In this document: positions 31,364-41,383 of the stretch, piece by piece
How positions within the stretch are numbered: position 1 is the stretch's first letter
Layout of the letters: every line of letters starts with the position of its first letter
Assembly: GCA_963833465.1 (NCBI GenBank)
Contig: CAWHXW010000004.1
Span: forward strand, 1,116,001 to 1,180,000
Direction: 5' to 3'
Source: Fen-1298 sp963833465
GTDB lineage: Bacteria; Bacteroidota; Ignavibacteria; UBA10030
DNA: 64,000 nt
The notes under the pieces: generated by a model
What the model was told of the DNA's origin: nothing
Database searches by the model: none
The model's input: the letters and a program-made list of their open reading frames with translations, nothing else
Program-made: the position numbers and the translations under genes

Positions 31364-31846
31364 ATGAAACAAAACAAAGAAATCCATTTTCTACTTCAAC
31401 TTATCAGTGAAGCATATGAAAAGCGTGCATGGCAGGGAACAAATCTGCGTGGTTCTATTCGTGGTTTAACAGCACAAGAGGCAGCATGGCGTTCTGAATC
31501 GGGTCGGCACAATATCTGGGAAATAATTGTGCATACGGCTTATTGGAAATATATAGTGCGGCGGCGTTTGCTTAGAGAGAGAAAAGGTTCATTTCCTTTA
31601 AAAGGAAGTAATTGGATCAAACGTCCAATCGTTATGAGCGAAAATGTTTGGCGTGAAGACGTTCGCCTACTTGATGAAATGCATCGTTCTATGTATGAAG
31701 CTATTGCTCTTATCAAACCATCGGATATCTACAGAAAACCCGCAAGAAGCAAATTCACAACCGTATCTATCATTTCCGGAATCGCCTGCCACGACGTTTA
31801 TCACACCGGACAAATCCAATTGCTTAAACGATTGATGAAAAAATGA
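31364..31846 (+). CDS. DinB-family protein
   Basis: The 160-residue protein is a second, divergent DinB-like four-helix bundle, with likely metal ligands His57 (WEIIVHTAYW), His143 and His147 (ACHDVYHTGQ). The N-terminus contains WQGTNLRGSIRGLT, common in this branch. Its stop overlaps the start of the MFS transporter (ATGA), so they are translationally coupled. A role in metabolite or drug handling is possible but not shown. Confidence 0.85.
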   Translation: MKQNKEIHFLLQLISEAYEKRAWQGTNLRGSIRGLTAQEAAWRSESGRHNIWEIIVHTAYWKYIVRRRLLRERKGSFPLKGSNWIKRPIVMSENVWREDVRLLDEMHRSMYEAIALIKPSDIYRKPARSKFTTVSIISGIACHDVYHTGQIQLLKRLMKK

Positions 31847-33084
31847 CCAGCGAGGCATCTTCCCGAAAACCAAGTCTGAAAAAAACTTTTGCATCTCTAA
31901 AGCATCGCAACTATCGCTTGTGGTTCTGGGGACAAATGACATCATTATTCGGCACGTGGATGCAGACCACAGCACAAGGATTTCTGATATTCCAGCTAAC
32001 TCACTCACCAGCATTTCTCGGATATGTCGGATTTGCATCAGGAATTCCATCTTGGATGTTCATGATGTATGGCGGTGTTGTAGCTGACCGGATGTCACGT
32101 CGAAAACTTCTTATCATTACACAATCTACAATGATGGTTTTAGCATTCATTCTTGCAGTACTTACATTCACTGGAATTGTTCGACCATGGCACATTATTT
32201 TTCTTGCATTCGGACTTGGATTAGCTAATGCATTCGATTCACCGGCACGTCAGGCTTTTGTATCAGAATTAGTTGATCGCGAGAATATGACGAACGCAAT
32301 TGCTCTTAATGCAACTATGTTCAATTCTGCCACCGCTGTTGGTCCTGCAATAGCAGGAGTGATTTATGCGATTTTTGGTCCAGCATGGTGTTTTACAATA
32401 AACGGCATCTCGTTTATTGCTGTGATTGCAGCACTCGCTGCAATGCAATTACGACAGCAGGCAATTTCACCTCGACAGCACTCTACCTTCGCAGCATTGA
32501 AGGAAGGATTAAGCTATATTAAGCATCAACCAGTTGTCCGCACACTTATTGGACTTGTAGCAACAGTAAGTCTCTTTGGTATGTCTTTAGGAACACTCAT
32601 ACCTGCTTGGTCTGTTAAAATTTTGCATGGTAATGCAGCAACGAATGGAATCCTTTTTTCAGCACGAGGTCTCGGTTCACTTATTGGTGCATTATCCATT
32701 GCGTCAATGGGACACTCATTTCCTCGCGGCAAATTCATTACGGCAGGTTCTTTAATTTTTCCAATTTTTATCGCAATCTTTGCATTGGTTCACTGGCTGC
32801 CATTTTCACTTTTGCTTATGGTTCTTCTTGGGTTTGCCACAATATTTGTCATGAATCTTTGCAATGCATCTATACAATCTCTTGTGCCCGATATTTTACG
32901 TGGCCGCGTTATGGGCGTTTACAGTATGATTTTTTTAGGATCCATGCCGCTCGGTGCACTTTTCCTTGGTACTATTGCCGAACATGCTGGAGAAGCAGAA
33001 GCTGCCTTAATTAGTACTTCAATTGCATTCTGCATTACTCTTATGATTTTTATCTTCGTACCAAAAATTCGAAAGTTCGAGTAA
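31843..33084 (+). CDS. Major facilitator superfamily exporter (EntS-like)
   Basis: The 413-residue protein has about twelve membrane helices. The N-terminal FASLKHRNYRLWFWGQMTS and the loop GGVVADRMSRRKLLI are the features of the MFS_3 (PF05977, enterobactin-exporter-like) family. GLANAFDSPARQAFVSELV and NATMFNSATAVGPAIAGV are the other family signatures. Members export siderophores or drugs; the substrate here is unknown. It overlaps the preceding DinB gene by 4 bp. Confidence 0.9.
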   Translation: MTSEASSRKPSLKKTFASLKHRNYRLWFWGQMTSLFGTWMQTTAQGFLIFQLTHSPAFLGYVGFASGIPSWMFMMYGGVVADRMSRRKLLIITQSTMMVLAFILAVLTFTGIVRPWHIIFLAFGLGLANAFDSPARQAFVSELVDRENMTNAIALNATMFNSATAVGPAIAGVIYAIFGPAWCFTINGISFIAVIAALAAMQLRQQAISPRQHSTFAALKEGLSYIKHQPVVRTLIGLVATVSLFGMSLGTLIPAWSVKILHGNAATNGILFSARGLGSLIGALSIASMGHSFPRGKFITAGSLIFPIFIAIFALVHWLPFSLLLMVLLGFATIFVMNLCNASIQSLVPDILRGRVMGVYSMIFLGSMPLGALFLGTIAEHAGEAEAALISTSIAFCITLMIFIFVPKIRKFE

Positions 33085-33100
33085 AACATACTATAGAAAA

Positions 33101-33136
33101 AGAGGTGAAGCTTCAATTACCGGCTGCTTCACCTCT
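33101..33136. terminator. Bidirectional terminator between MFS and dctM
   Basis: Perfect 11-bp arms AGAGGTGAAGC (33101-33111) and GCTTCACCTCT (33126-33136) with a 14-nt loop lie between two convergent genes. An A-run precedes and a T-containing run follows, so it can stop transcription from both sides. Confidence 0.85.
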
Positions 33137-33162
33137 CTAATTAATTAGTGATGATACATTAT

Positions 33163-34440
33163 CTACTGCGTGCCCAAAGCATTGACTAACCACAAACTTA
33201 ATTCAGGAATGTAGGTAATTACCATCAAAGCAATCGCTTCAAAAAGGACGAACATAATTACAGCTTTTGAAAGATGGAAAATCGATTTCTCGAAACGAAG
33301 GCTCGAGAGAAATAAATTCAGTCCCATAGGAGGCATGAGATAACCGAGCTCAAGGTTTGTCAGAAAAATAATACCAAGATGCACAGGATTTATATTAAAC
33401 TGCGCCGCAATCGGAAGGATGAGCGGCACAGAAACGATAGCTGAAAAAATTTCCATCATCATGCCGATCACAATAAGAAATGCATTAAGAATGAGCAGGA
33501 ACATAATCTTGCTCGAAACATGTGCCTGCACAATCTCAAATAATCTCTGCGGCACCTGTTGATCGATAAGAAAATTCATTAATCCTAATGCACATCCCAA
33601 AATCATCAAAATAGCTCCAACTAAGAGCATGCTTCGTTTCATCACACGCGGGATATCGCGAAAAATATGAAGATCGCGATAGACGAACACTTCAACAACA
33701 AATGCATAGAACGCAGTAATCGCAGCTGCCTCTGTTGCAGTAAAGAATCCTCCGTAAATACCGCCGATCACGACAAAAGGCAGCGGGATTTCCCAGATAG
33801 CCGCGCGAAACGATGTCCAAACATTTTTCCAATGAAATGGTATTTTAGGTACTTTGTATCTCACACTTACTCGCAAACTATATGCACACAAGAATAAAAT
33901 GAGAATGACTCCGGGAATAAATCCGGCGACAAACAATTTATTGATACTTACGCTGGCAACGAATCCAAAAAGAATAATTGGAAGACTCGGCGGAAAAAGC
34001 AATCCAATGCTTCCTGATGCCGTTACTAAACCAAGAGAAAATTTTTCCGGATATTTTTGCTTTAGGAGAATAGGATAAAGAAGTCCACCCAATGCAACAA
34101 TTGTCACACCAGATGCTCCGGTAAATGCTGTAAAGATTGCGCAAGTGAACAGTGAAACGATAGCTAATCCAGCGGGCATCCAACCAAATAATGCTTCTGC
34201 AAGATCTACCAATCGTTTTGGAGCTTTACTTTCAGCGAGTAAATATCCAGCGAAAGTAAACAAGGGCACAGCGATGAGTGTCGGTTGATCTGCAATTTTA
34301 CTATACAAATCAATAATGAGTGCCGAAGTATCTATGTCAGCAGAAGTGAATGCATACAACCCCACAGCACCAATCACTGTAAATAACGGCGCACCAAAGA
34401 ATGCAATAACCAGTAATCCTAAAATTAACCAGATGTTCAT
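33163..34440 (-). CDS. dctM: TRAP transporter large permease subunit
   Basis: The large subunit of a tripartite ATP-independent periplasmic transporter, which uses ion gradients. From ATG 34440 (426 residues) it shows repeated membrane helices, PTLIAVPLFTFAGYLLAES, FTGASGVTIVALGGLLYP, GSIGLLFPPSLPIILFG and the late ELGYLMPPMGLNLFLSS, all standard DctM signatures. The start overlaps the dctQ stop (ATGA). The raw frame reads through from dctQ as if fused, but that is caused by the dctQ frameshift. Confidence 0.93.
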   Translation of the reverse strand: MNIWLILGLLVIAFFGAPLFTVIGAVGLYAFTSADIDTSALIIDLYSKIADQPTLIAVPLFTFAGYLLAESKAPKRLVDLAEALFGWMPAGLAIVSLFTCAIFTAFTGASGVTIVALGGLLYPILLKQKYPEKFSLGLVTASGSIGLLFPPSLPIILFGFVASVSINKLFVAGFIPGVILILFLCAYSLRVSVRYKVPKIPFHWKNVWTSFRAAIWEIPLPFVVIGGIYGGFFTATEAAAITAFYAFVVEVFVYRDLHIFRDIPRVMKRSMLLVGAILMILGCALGLMNFLIDQQVPQRLFEIVQAHVSSKIMFLLILNAFLIVIGMMMEIFSAIVSVPLILPIAAQFNINPVHLGIIFLTNLELGYLMPPMGLNLFLSSLRFEKSIFHLSKAVIMFVLFEAIALMVITYIPELSLWLVNALGTQ

Positions 34441-34935
34441 TCGCCACCGCCTTTCGTCAAGGCGGAATGCGCGCGGATAATTGCTCGGATGATAAAATGG
34501 ATTACGAGCAGACCAAAGCCAATAGGAATAATAATCTGCGCGTACCATGTGGGGATATTTTGAAAAACTATTTCTCCTGCAGCTTTTTCGGATTCGACAA
34601 AAACACGAGCCGCATTCATAAGAAAGAAACAAATGATTGCAGCAAAGATATCTGTAAAGAACATCGACAGTAGCACGAATACGCGGAGAAAGAAATCTGC
34701 GCAGTGCATCAATATTGATATGGCGTTTTTCACTCGTAGCGATTGCAGCGCCAAGGAATCCAATCCAGAGAACGAGATGTCTTAATAAAATATCTGCACC
34801 ATTAATGCCGGTGTGGAATATATTCCTCAGCATAACCTGGCCGAATGCAACGAGTACCATTATAGAAAGCATCAGGATGAGTAATGCACCTTCGACTTTA
34901 TTGAGAGCGAGGTCAAATATTTTTAATATTTTCAT
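34437..34935 (-). CDS. dctQ: TRAP transporter small permease subunit, frameshifted
   Basis: The small subunit has four membrane helices. The first half (LALNKVEGALLILMLSIM..., NIFHTGINGADILLRHLVLWIGFLGAA, EKRHINIDALRRFL) reads in one frame and the second half (TDIFAAIICFFLMNAARVF, IPTWYAQIIIPIGFGLL) in another. Removing one base from AAA 34656-34658 gives VDVLTDIFAAIICFFL, the expected join, and a 165-residue protein ending with overlap onto dctM. It also overlaps dctP (ATGA). Confidence 0.9.
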
Positions 34936-35948
34936 TTGGATTTTCGGCTCTTTCTATATTCATCAACTTCTTTTTCAACCCTCTTAAGAAATCCCTCGTC
35001 ATATAGTTTATCTATAAGCATTCTACGTGCACGCATACCTGTTTCAATATATTCTTTTGTCGCTTTTTCATTTGCTTTGGTAAAAACAATGCCGCGTTTC
35101 TTTAATTCGATCAATGAATTTTTATTATCTAAACGACCGAGTTCAGATAATATTTTCATATAGATCTTTCCATTACGAAGAAGAATTTCTTTGAGGTCAG
35201 CAGGGAGATTATCGAAAAACTTTTTCGAAATAACCACCGCACCGGTTGAACAAGTCAATGGGAAATCGACTACGTACTTCGCTTGCGTGTACCATTGCAG
35301 TGAAACTCCCGCATAAGGTGTTGTATAAAATGCATTAATCAATCCTGTTTGAAGAGATGTGTAGACGTTGTCGATGGAAAGTGGAATAGGTGTAAGGCCA
35401 ATTGCAGCAAAAGCAGTTTCTGCAACAGGATCACCTTCCCATACCCACATTTTCTGCTGCTTAATATCTGACGGCTGTAAAATGGGAGTTTTGCTGAATA
35501 CATACACAAATCCAATTTCGACCAAACCAATTAATTCATATCCATTTGCCTCAAAAGCTGTACGAATTTCTCCATCAAATTTTTGATAAAGGTTATCAGC
35601 TTCGTCACTGGTCTGGATAAGAAAAGGCGCATCAAACAACCGAATCTTCGGTGTAATCTCGCCTAATCCGACACCTGTAAATCCTGCTGCTTGTAATTGC
35701 CCGACGGCTATTTTTCGTACTACAGTTTTTTCATCGCCCTGAACCATACCTGGATACATTTTGAAACCAAGACGACCGCTGCTTTCTTTACGAATTGTGT
35801 TATCATATTCATGCATTACATTCATCCACGTTGTACCTTCTGGGGAAATAGAAGCAAACTTTATTGTATATTGCTGTGAAAATCCTGCAGTAAATAAAAA
35901 AGTGTGTAATATTAGAATGTTAAATATAAAAATACAGATTCGTTTCAT
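34932..35948 (-). CDS. dctP: TRAP transporter solute-binding protein
   Basis: The 338-residue protein has a signal peptide (residues 1-25, ending AGFSQQ) and the periplasmic binding-protein fold of the DctP family: IKFASISPEGTTWMNVM, GGVGLGEIT-like turn and LFDAPFLIQTSDEADNLYQKF. The region YELIGLVEIGFVYVFSKTPI, then KMWVWEGDPVAE with the conserved Trp/Arg-type carboxylate site, suggests an organic acid ligand. The gene lies between tatT and dctQ and overlaps dctQ by 4 bp. Confidence 0.92.
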   Translation of the reverse strand: MKRICIFIFNILILHTFLFTAGFSQQYTIKFASISPEGTTWMNVMHEYDNTIRKESSGRLGFKMYPGMVQGDEKTVVRKIAVGQLQAAGFTGVGLGEITPKIRLFDAPFLIQTSDEADNLYQKFDGEIRTAFEANGYELIGLVEIGFVYVFSKTPILQPSDIKQQKMWVWEGDPVAETAFAAIGLTPIPLSIDNVYTSLQTGLINAFYTTPYAGVSLQWYTQAKYVVDFPLTCSTGAVVISKKFFDNLPADLKEILLRNGKIYMKILSELGRLDNKNSLIELKKRGIVFTKANEKATKEYIETGMRARRMLIDKLYDEGFLKRVEKEVDEYRKSRKSK

Positions 35949-35980
35949 AACTTCTTCGTTCCTTTTGTTCTTTGCGTTAA

Positions 35981-36838
35981 TTAAAATAATTCATTTTCTT
36001 GAGCTAATAATTTACGGGCTTTCTGTTTAGCAATCACATTGGCTAGCCGTGCTTCTGGCAAAATATCTATTGAGGCATCCTGTATTTGTTTCAACAATGA
36101 TTCAAATAATTGTTGATTCTGTGTCGCTACTGCGTACGTTTTTGCGTAATATAACTGCGTCATTAAAAATTTTCCGCTATTAACTGCGAGGCATTTATCA
36201 AAAAGTTCTTTTGCTTTATCCGGATTGCCGCCAAGTGCTCGCGGTGTGCTACCTTCGATAGTGGCAAGAAATAAGTACGCACTGCCGTGATAGAATGAAG
36301 GATCATTTTCAGCTACAAATTCTATTAGTGCTTGTACTTTACTTAAATCAGCAAGTCCAGCTACATCTGTGCGAGTAATATTGATATAACTTCCCCAGCT
36401 AAATGCAGTCCAAAAAATAGCAGGAACATCATCTTTGTTAAAAGTTTTTACCGCTTCACTGAATACTGAAATATTACTATCCAGTGCTTCTTTGAACTTC
36501 TTGTTTTTCAAGAGAACATGCATCCCATATTCTTTTGCACGTAGATAAAAAACTCGTGCACGCTCCACACTATCGTCTTCGCAAAATGCCAGTGCATAGG
36601 AATTATACCCTTGTGCCGCAAATACAAGGAATTGCTCATTCTCTGGATCGCTCTTTATCATTGCCTCAATCAATTTGAGGTTGCTTCCAAGCGCTTCATG
36701 TGCTAATTGCAAATCCGATTCTTCGTTAAAGGATGCCAGCCCGTTATCAAGAATTCCACTCATCGAGTGTAATGCAATAGCTTGGATACATCCTTCAAAA
36801 AGAAATACCAATACGATAAGGAAAAAAATTCGTCTCAT
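35981..36838 (-). CDS. TRAP transporter TatT component family lipoprotein
   Basis: The 285-residue protein starts with a lipoprotein signal (lipobox FEGC, Cys17) followed by TPR-like helices, and matches the TatT family known from Treponema (SMSGILDNGLASFNEESDLQLAHEAL, NSYALAFCEDDSVERARVFY). TatT trimers bind the DctP subunit TatP and probably pass ligand to it. It is the first gene of this operon, immediately before dctP, which fits that role. Confidence 0.85.
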   Translation of the reverse strand: MRRIFFLIVLVFLFEGCIQAIALHSMSGILDNGLASFNEESDLQLAHEALGSNLKLIEAMIKSDPENEQFLVFAAQGYNSYALAFCEDDSVERARVFYLRAKEYGMHVLLKNKKFKEALDSNISVFSEAVKTFNKDDVPAIFWTAFSWGSYINITRTDVAGLADLSKVQALIEFVAENDPSFYHGSAYLFLATIEGSTPRALGGNPDKAKELFDKCLAVNSGKFLMTQLYYAKTYAVATQNQQLFESLLKQIQDASIDILPEARLANVIAKQKARKLLAQENELF

Positions 36839-37170
36839 TCTATCACCTTTGAAAAAGAATCATAAAAAATATAGGAAAAAATGTGCTCGATTCAAAAATT
36901 ACAGTATTAAGAGTTTTTCATTTTAAGGCATTGATTTATTTTTTTGTATGAATCATTAAGAAATTATTAGTTGCTGATGTTATACAAAACTATTTTATTT
37001 TCTGATGAATATGCAATCTATTATAAAATTAATTATATCTCTTCATTCTAATTGATGTGAAATGCCAACTGACTACCGAAACTTACTTTTAAACATTTGA
37101 CACTTTTCCGATAAACGAGTAACTTCATTTTACAAGAATAATCAAACAACATCACTAAAACAGGATTTTT
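36839..37170. other. 332-bp divergent promoter region
   Basis: It separates the TRAP operon (minus) from the OmpR-type regulator (plus). The sequence is strongly AT-rich with no gene, hairpin or repeat that I can support. It should hold both promoters. Confidence 0.4.
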
Positions 37171-37884
37171 GTGCACATCCTTGTTATCGAAGATGAATTA
37201 AAAGTTGTTCGTTTTTTAAAAAGGGGGTTAGAAGCTGAGGGCTATGAAGTTGAAACTGCTACTGATGGAAAATCAGGTGAGAAATTGGCACGCACTGAGG
37301 CGTACGATTTAATTCTTCTCGATGTCTTGCTTCCTAAAAAGGATGGATTTGAAATATTGCGTGACTTACGTAAAGATGAAATTCGCACTCCTATATTAAT
37401 GCTTACTGCGCGAAGCACAACGGAGGACATTGTCGGCGGCTTGGATCAAGGTGCAGATGATTATCTGACCAAACCATTCGCTTTTACCGAATTGCTAGCA
37501 CGCATCCGTTCTCTTATGCGCCGAGGAACAGTTAAGACAAAGCTCAAATACTTAGATCTTACATTAGACACAATAACACATAAGGCGAGCCGTTCGGGTA
37601 AACAGATTGAACTAACAGCCCGTGAATACACTTTAATCGAATATTTCATACGCAATCGCGGTAAATTAATTTCGCGTCAAGAATTAGCAAAAGAAATTTG
37701 GGGATATAATTTTGATCCCGGAACAAACGTTGTTGACGTATACGTGAACCACCTAAGAAATAAAATCGACACAGAATTCTCCGTGAAGCTTCTACAAACA
37801 GAGCGTGGCAAAGGATATTACCTTTCAGATAGAAAGATGACATTCAAGCCCGCCAAGGATTCTATGATGGGCAAATCCGCATGA
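37171..37884 (+). CDS. OmpR-family response regulator
   Basis: Starts at GTG 37171 with AGGA about 6 nt before. The receiver domain has acidic residues EDE (7-9), phospho-acceptor Asp51 (LILLDVLLPKKDG) and Lys in LTKPFAFTELLARI. Residues ~125-225 form a winged helix (ELTAREYTLIEYFIRNRG, VDVYVNHLRNKID). The sequence resembles the CusR/CopR branch, often metal- or stress-responsive. It overlaps the next kinase gene by 4 bp. Confidence 0.93.
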   Translation: MHILVIEDELKVVRFLKRGLEAEGYEVETATDGKSGEKLARTEAYDLILLDVLLPKKDGFEILRDLRKDEIRTPILMLTARSTTEDIVGGLDQGADDYLTKPFAFTELLARIRSLMRRGTVKTKLKYLDLTLDTITHKASRSGKQIELTAREYTLIEYFIRNRGKLISRQELAKEIWGYNFDPGTNVVDVYVNHLRNKIDTEFSVKLLQTERGKGYYLSDRKMTFKPAKDSMMGKSA

Positions 37885-39369
37885 CAATTTTTCATTCCAT
37901 TCGTACCAAGCTTTCATTGTGGTATGCAGCAATTCTTGGTATAGCACTTCTCGGCTCAGGTGTTATTGCATATTTTGCATCACGGGCATCGCTTCGCGAT
38001 AATCTTGACTATTCTTTAAAGAATGAAGTTGAATGGGTAAATGAGTTCATTGAACCTAAAGCAAAGAAAGTAAAAATAAAACGCGCCGCACTCAAAGAAC
38101 TGCAGGAACTCAAGCGTAGTGCCGCACAACAAGAAGAACAACCGGAAGTAATCGATACAAGCGCCGGTAAACGCGCCGAAATTGATGAAATGTGGAACCA
38201 GATTTATCAGCATACTCTATTAAGTCCGAGGCGGCACTACATTCAAATTCTTGACCGCAACGGCGACTTGCTCTATCGATCCCAAAGTCTGCGCGGGCAC
38301 ACGCTTAAATACAATGACATCCCTTATCAATGGATCAATGTCGTCAGTACCGAATGGTCCGGACAACCAGGAGATTCGCCTTGCATTGACACAAAACGAT
38401 TATGTAAAAATTTTTGTAGCTTACCCGCTGGAACCAATCTATGAAGTCACTAACAGTGTTTTCTACAACTTCCTCTTTATCACGCCATTTGCATTGTTGA
38501 TCTCTGTAATTGGTGGTTGGTTTCTTGCGCACAAATCGCTCAGGCCCGTAGATGAACTGACAAAAACTGCAAAAGAAATTACTGCGCAAAATCTCAACCG
38601 CCGGCTTCCAACACATCATGTTAATGATGAGCTTGGAAGATTGACGGAACAATTTAACGACATGATAAGCCGTCTTCAAGCATCATTCGCACAGATTCAG
38701 CAATTTTCCGCCGATGCATCTCATGAATTACGAACGCCGCTCACAATAATGCGCGGCGAAATAGAAGTAGCTCTTCGCAACCAGCGATTATCAAAGGATT
38801 CCCGCGAGCTGCTCAATAGTATCAACGATGAACTTATCCGGCTTTCCTCTATTGTAGAGAGCTTGATGATTCTCGTTAAATCTGATACGGGCAGATTGGT
38901 ATTCAATATGCAACCAATAGCTCTTGACGAGTTCATTGGACAGCTTTTTGAGGAAACGAAAGTGCTTGCTGAGCCAAAAAAAATAAAGGTTAAATTGGAA
39001 CGTAATCAGCCAATACAAATCAATGGTGATGCAGTGCGCTTAAAGCAGCTATTCCTAAATCTTATAGATAATGCATTGAAGTACACTCCGGCGCACGGGC
39101 AGGTAACACTGACACTTGAGAAAAAGGAAAATGATGCAGTGCTGGCAGTGAAAGACAATGGCATAGGTATTCCAAGGAAAGATCAATCTAAAATTTTTAA
39201 TCGTTTCTATCGCGTGGACAGAAGTGAGGAAAATATTGAAGATGCAGGCGGCAGTGGTCTCGGTCTTTCCATCGCCAAATGGATTACCGAAGCGCACAAT
39301 GGCTTTATCGAAGTGAAAAGCAGAGAAGGCAAAGGTAGTACGTTTACTGTACGGCTGCCTTCACTTTAA
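37881..39369 (+). CDS. Sensor histidine kinase (CusS-like), frameshifted
   Basis: The first frame holds the N-terminal membrane helix (LWYAAILGIALLGSGVIAYF) and periplasmic sensor domain, and runs out at 38444. The next frame carries the second helix, HAMP (SLRPVDELTKTAKEI), H-box SADASHELRTPLTIMRGE, N-box LKQLFLNLIDNALKYTP and G-boxes DNGIGIP and GGSGLGLSIAKWI. The shift lies around 38340-38360; dropping one C of CC 38350-38351 gives VSTNGPDNQEIRLAL. The restored length is about 496 residues. It pairs with the regulator upstream. Confidence 0.9.
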
Positions 39370-39387
39370 AATCAATGCGTTAAAATT

Positions 39388-39867
39388 TTACTTTTTGTTT
39401 TTCCGTTGAAGCGCTTTATTCACTACTGGCGGCACAAAATTGCTTACATCGCCACCTAAATGAGCAATTTCCCTGACAAAATTAGAACTTAGGTACGTGT
39501 ATTTTTCGTTTGGCATTAGAAATACTGTTTCTACTTTTTCATCTAACTTTCGATTCATCAGCGCCATTTGCAACTCGTACTCAAAATCTGTCATAGCCCG
39601 CAAACCGCGAACAACTGCAACGGCATTCTGCTTCTTGACATAATCAACTAACAATCCGTCAAAAGAATCCACTTTAACATTTTTATAATTTTTCGTTGCC
39701 TGACGAAGAAATATAATTCGTTCCTCTTCAGTGAAAAACGGATTCTTCGCCGTATTCCGCGCAATTGTTATAACGACTCTGTCAAACAGATTAAGTGCGC
39801 GTTCAAGAATATCAATGTGACCGTTGGTCACAGGATCAAAAGTTCCGGGATAGATTGCAATTTTCAT
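39388..39867 (-). CDS. coaD: Phosphopantetheine adenylyltransferase
   Basis: The 159-residue enzyme joins phosphopantetheine and ATP to form dephospho-CoA. Visible motifs are IYPGTFDPVTNGHIDIL (nucleotidyltransferase HxGH-type region, residues 4-20), RNTAKNPFFTEEERI, VVRGLRAMTDFEYELQMALMNRKL and the C-terminal YTYLSSNFVREIAHLGGDVS. It is the last gene of the operon after rsmD, an arrangement common in bacteria. Confidence 0.95.
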   Translation of the reverse strand: MKIAIYPGTFDPVTNGHIDILERALNLFDRVVITIARNTAKNPFFTEEERIIFLRQATKNYKNVKVDSFDGLLVDYVKKQNAVAVVRGLRAMTDFEYELQMALMNRKLDEKVETVFLMPNEKYTYLSSNFVREIAHLGGDVSNFVPPVVNKALQRKNKK

Positions 39868-39868
39868 C

Positions 39869-40439
39869 TTACATCCTTGCTGGTGAAGGTGGAATTAAAG
39901 CTTTTAAAATTAGTACTGTCGTTTGACCGAATGCTTTTTTAAAAATTTCATATTTCTGTTCGTCCAATTCAATTACAGATTCACGGCTGTGTTCCATTAC
40001 CACATAAGTGCCATTACGTAAAACTCCTGAATCATAAATTGCATTTGGCAGTAGAGCGATGTTTTCCAATTTATACGGCGGATCAGTAAAAACAAGATCA
40101 TATAAATGATTAATATTCTTTAGATACCAAAAAACATCCGCCTGATAGATAGAACAGTACCGATTTGCATCCAAGCGAAGCTACATTTTTCTCCAACACT
40201 TCCAAAGATTTCCGGGCTTTGTCTATAAAGGCTACACTTTTAGCGCCGCGGCTAAGAGCTTCTAATCCAAGATTACCGCTGCCGGCAAATAAATCCAACA
40301 CTTCTATACCGCCGAACTCGATACGATTTGTTAATATATCAAAGATGGTTTGTTTTACACGGTCGGTCGTTGGGCGTACGGACAGATCGCGTACAGATCC
40401 AATTGAACGGCCGCGGAATTCGCCTGCAATAATCCTCAT
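39869..40439 (-). CDS. rsmD: 16S rRNA (guanine-966-N2) methyltransferase, frameshifted
   Basis: The N-terminal frame has MRIIAGEFRGRSI, PTTDRVKQTIFDIL and the SAM-binding VLDLFAGSGNLGLEALSRGA. The C-terminal frame has the catalytic FTDPPY motif. Removing one base of CC 40171-40172 joins them as EKNVASLDANRYCSIYQADV. The restored protein is about 190 residues, normal for RsmD. The start overlaps the stop of the pilM-like gene (ATGA), and coaD follows 1 bp after the stop. Confidence 0.92.
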
Positions 40440-41357
40440 TTTGTACGCAGTGCTAAACCGATTGCTGCTGCGAACCGGTAATTTTCTTTCACAAATTGTT
40501 TAGATAGCTTATCCACAGCACGAATTTTCCGGAGCGAATTCATTGTAAGCGTTTGATTGATGCCCGTCGTTGCACGGAGCGATAATACAAAATCTTTGTT
40601 AATGTCTTCGCCATGTAGAAGAATAGCAGCAGGTGTTTCAATATCTTTCTGTTTAAGATATTTTAGATATTCCATAATCGGTTTTGTTGGATCGGAATCG
40701 TTATTATAATGAAATGCTCTATAATCCGTCATCGCACCTTCGTGAATGAGGCTTGCATCTACTCCGCTTTTACGAAGCCCGAACAATACAATTTCATACT
40801 CAAGAATTTCTGGATAATTTGTAATCAGTGTTTTTTCAGTACCTGAATTGGTCAATATCTATAAAATTCAGATTCAACTTCAAACCCAGTGTAGCTTTCT
40901 GTAAGAACGCTGCCATACCGCGCCGTATTGCCACCACAAAAGTTTGCTTTGCTGTATTATTTTCGAGCGGCAAACTGTCTGCACCAATTATAAATTCTTT
41001 TGGAGACGCGTTTGGAAAATATTGATTCATTTCCCATTGAAGATATTGAGATAAATCTTTCCCATTCAAATCGAGATCAACAGGAATAATATTGATAAAC
41101 ATCGGATCTGGCGGGAGCGCGTACGAAATAAATTTTGCCGTTACATTGTGTTGTTTAATAAGACCTTTCAGCTCCGATACAAATAATCCTAATCGCGGAT
41201 GTGCAGCCGAGAGATTTTCTCCCGCTTGTGTAAAATCTATTGATGTATCTTTTTCTGCCAATACTGTTACAGTTCGTTTCTTTCTTTTGTGTTCAATTTC
41301 GGCTAATTGAATTTTTCCTTTGAGGAACGAAACGCCAATATATCTGGTTGATTTCAT
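40436..41357 (-). CDS. PilM-like protein (actin-fold, type IV pilus related), frameshifted
   Basis: The N-terminal frame begins IGVSFLKGKIQLAEI, has a PilM-like segment GLFVSELKGLIKQHNV, VDLDLNGKDLSQYLQWEMNQYFP and ends near IDIDQF. The second frame continues TEKTLITNYPEILEYEIVLFGLRKSGVDASLI, an actin/FtsA-like segment, to 40436. The slip lies around 40840-40860, but the exact base cannot be fixed. The order of comEA, pilM-like and rsmD suggests a DNA-uptake/pilus-type role, but no pilN/pilO/pilQ genes follow, so the function is uncertain. Confidence 0.65.
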
Positions 41358-41383
41358 GAAGAGGGTCTCTCTATGAATGATGG

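Noticed and set aside
33163..34935. A natural DctQ-DctM fusion protein
   Set aside because: The middle of the fused frame is nonsense, and the true second half of DctQ is in the next frame and ends with an ATGA overlap on dctM.
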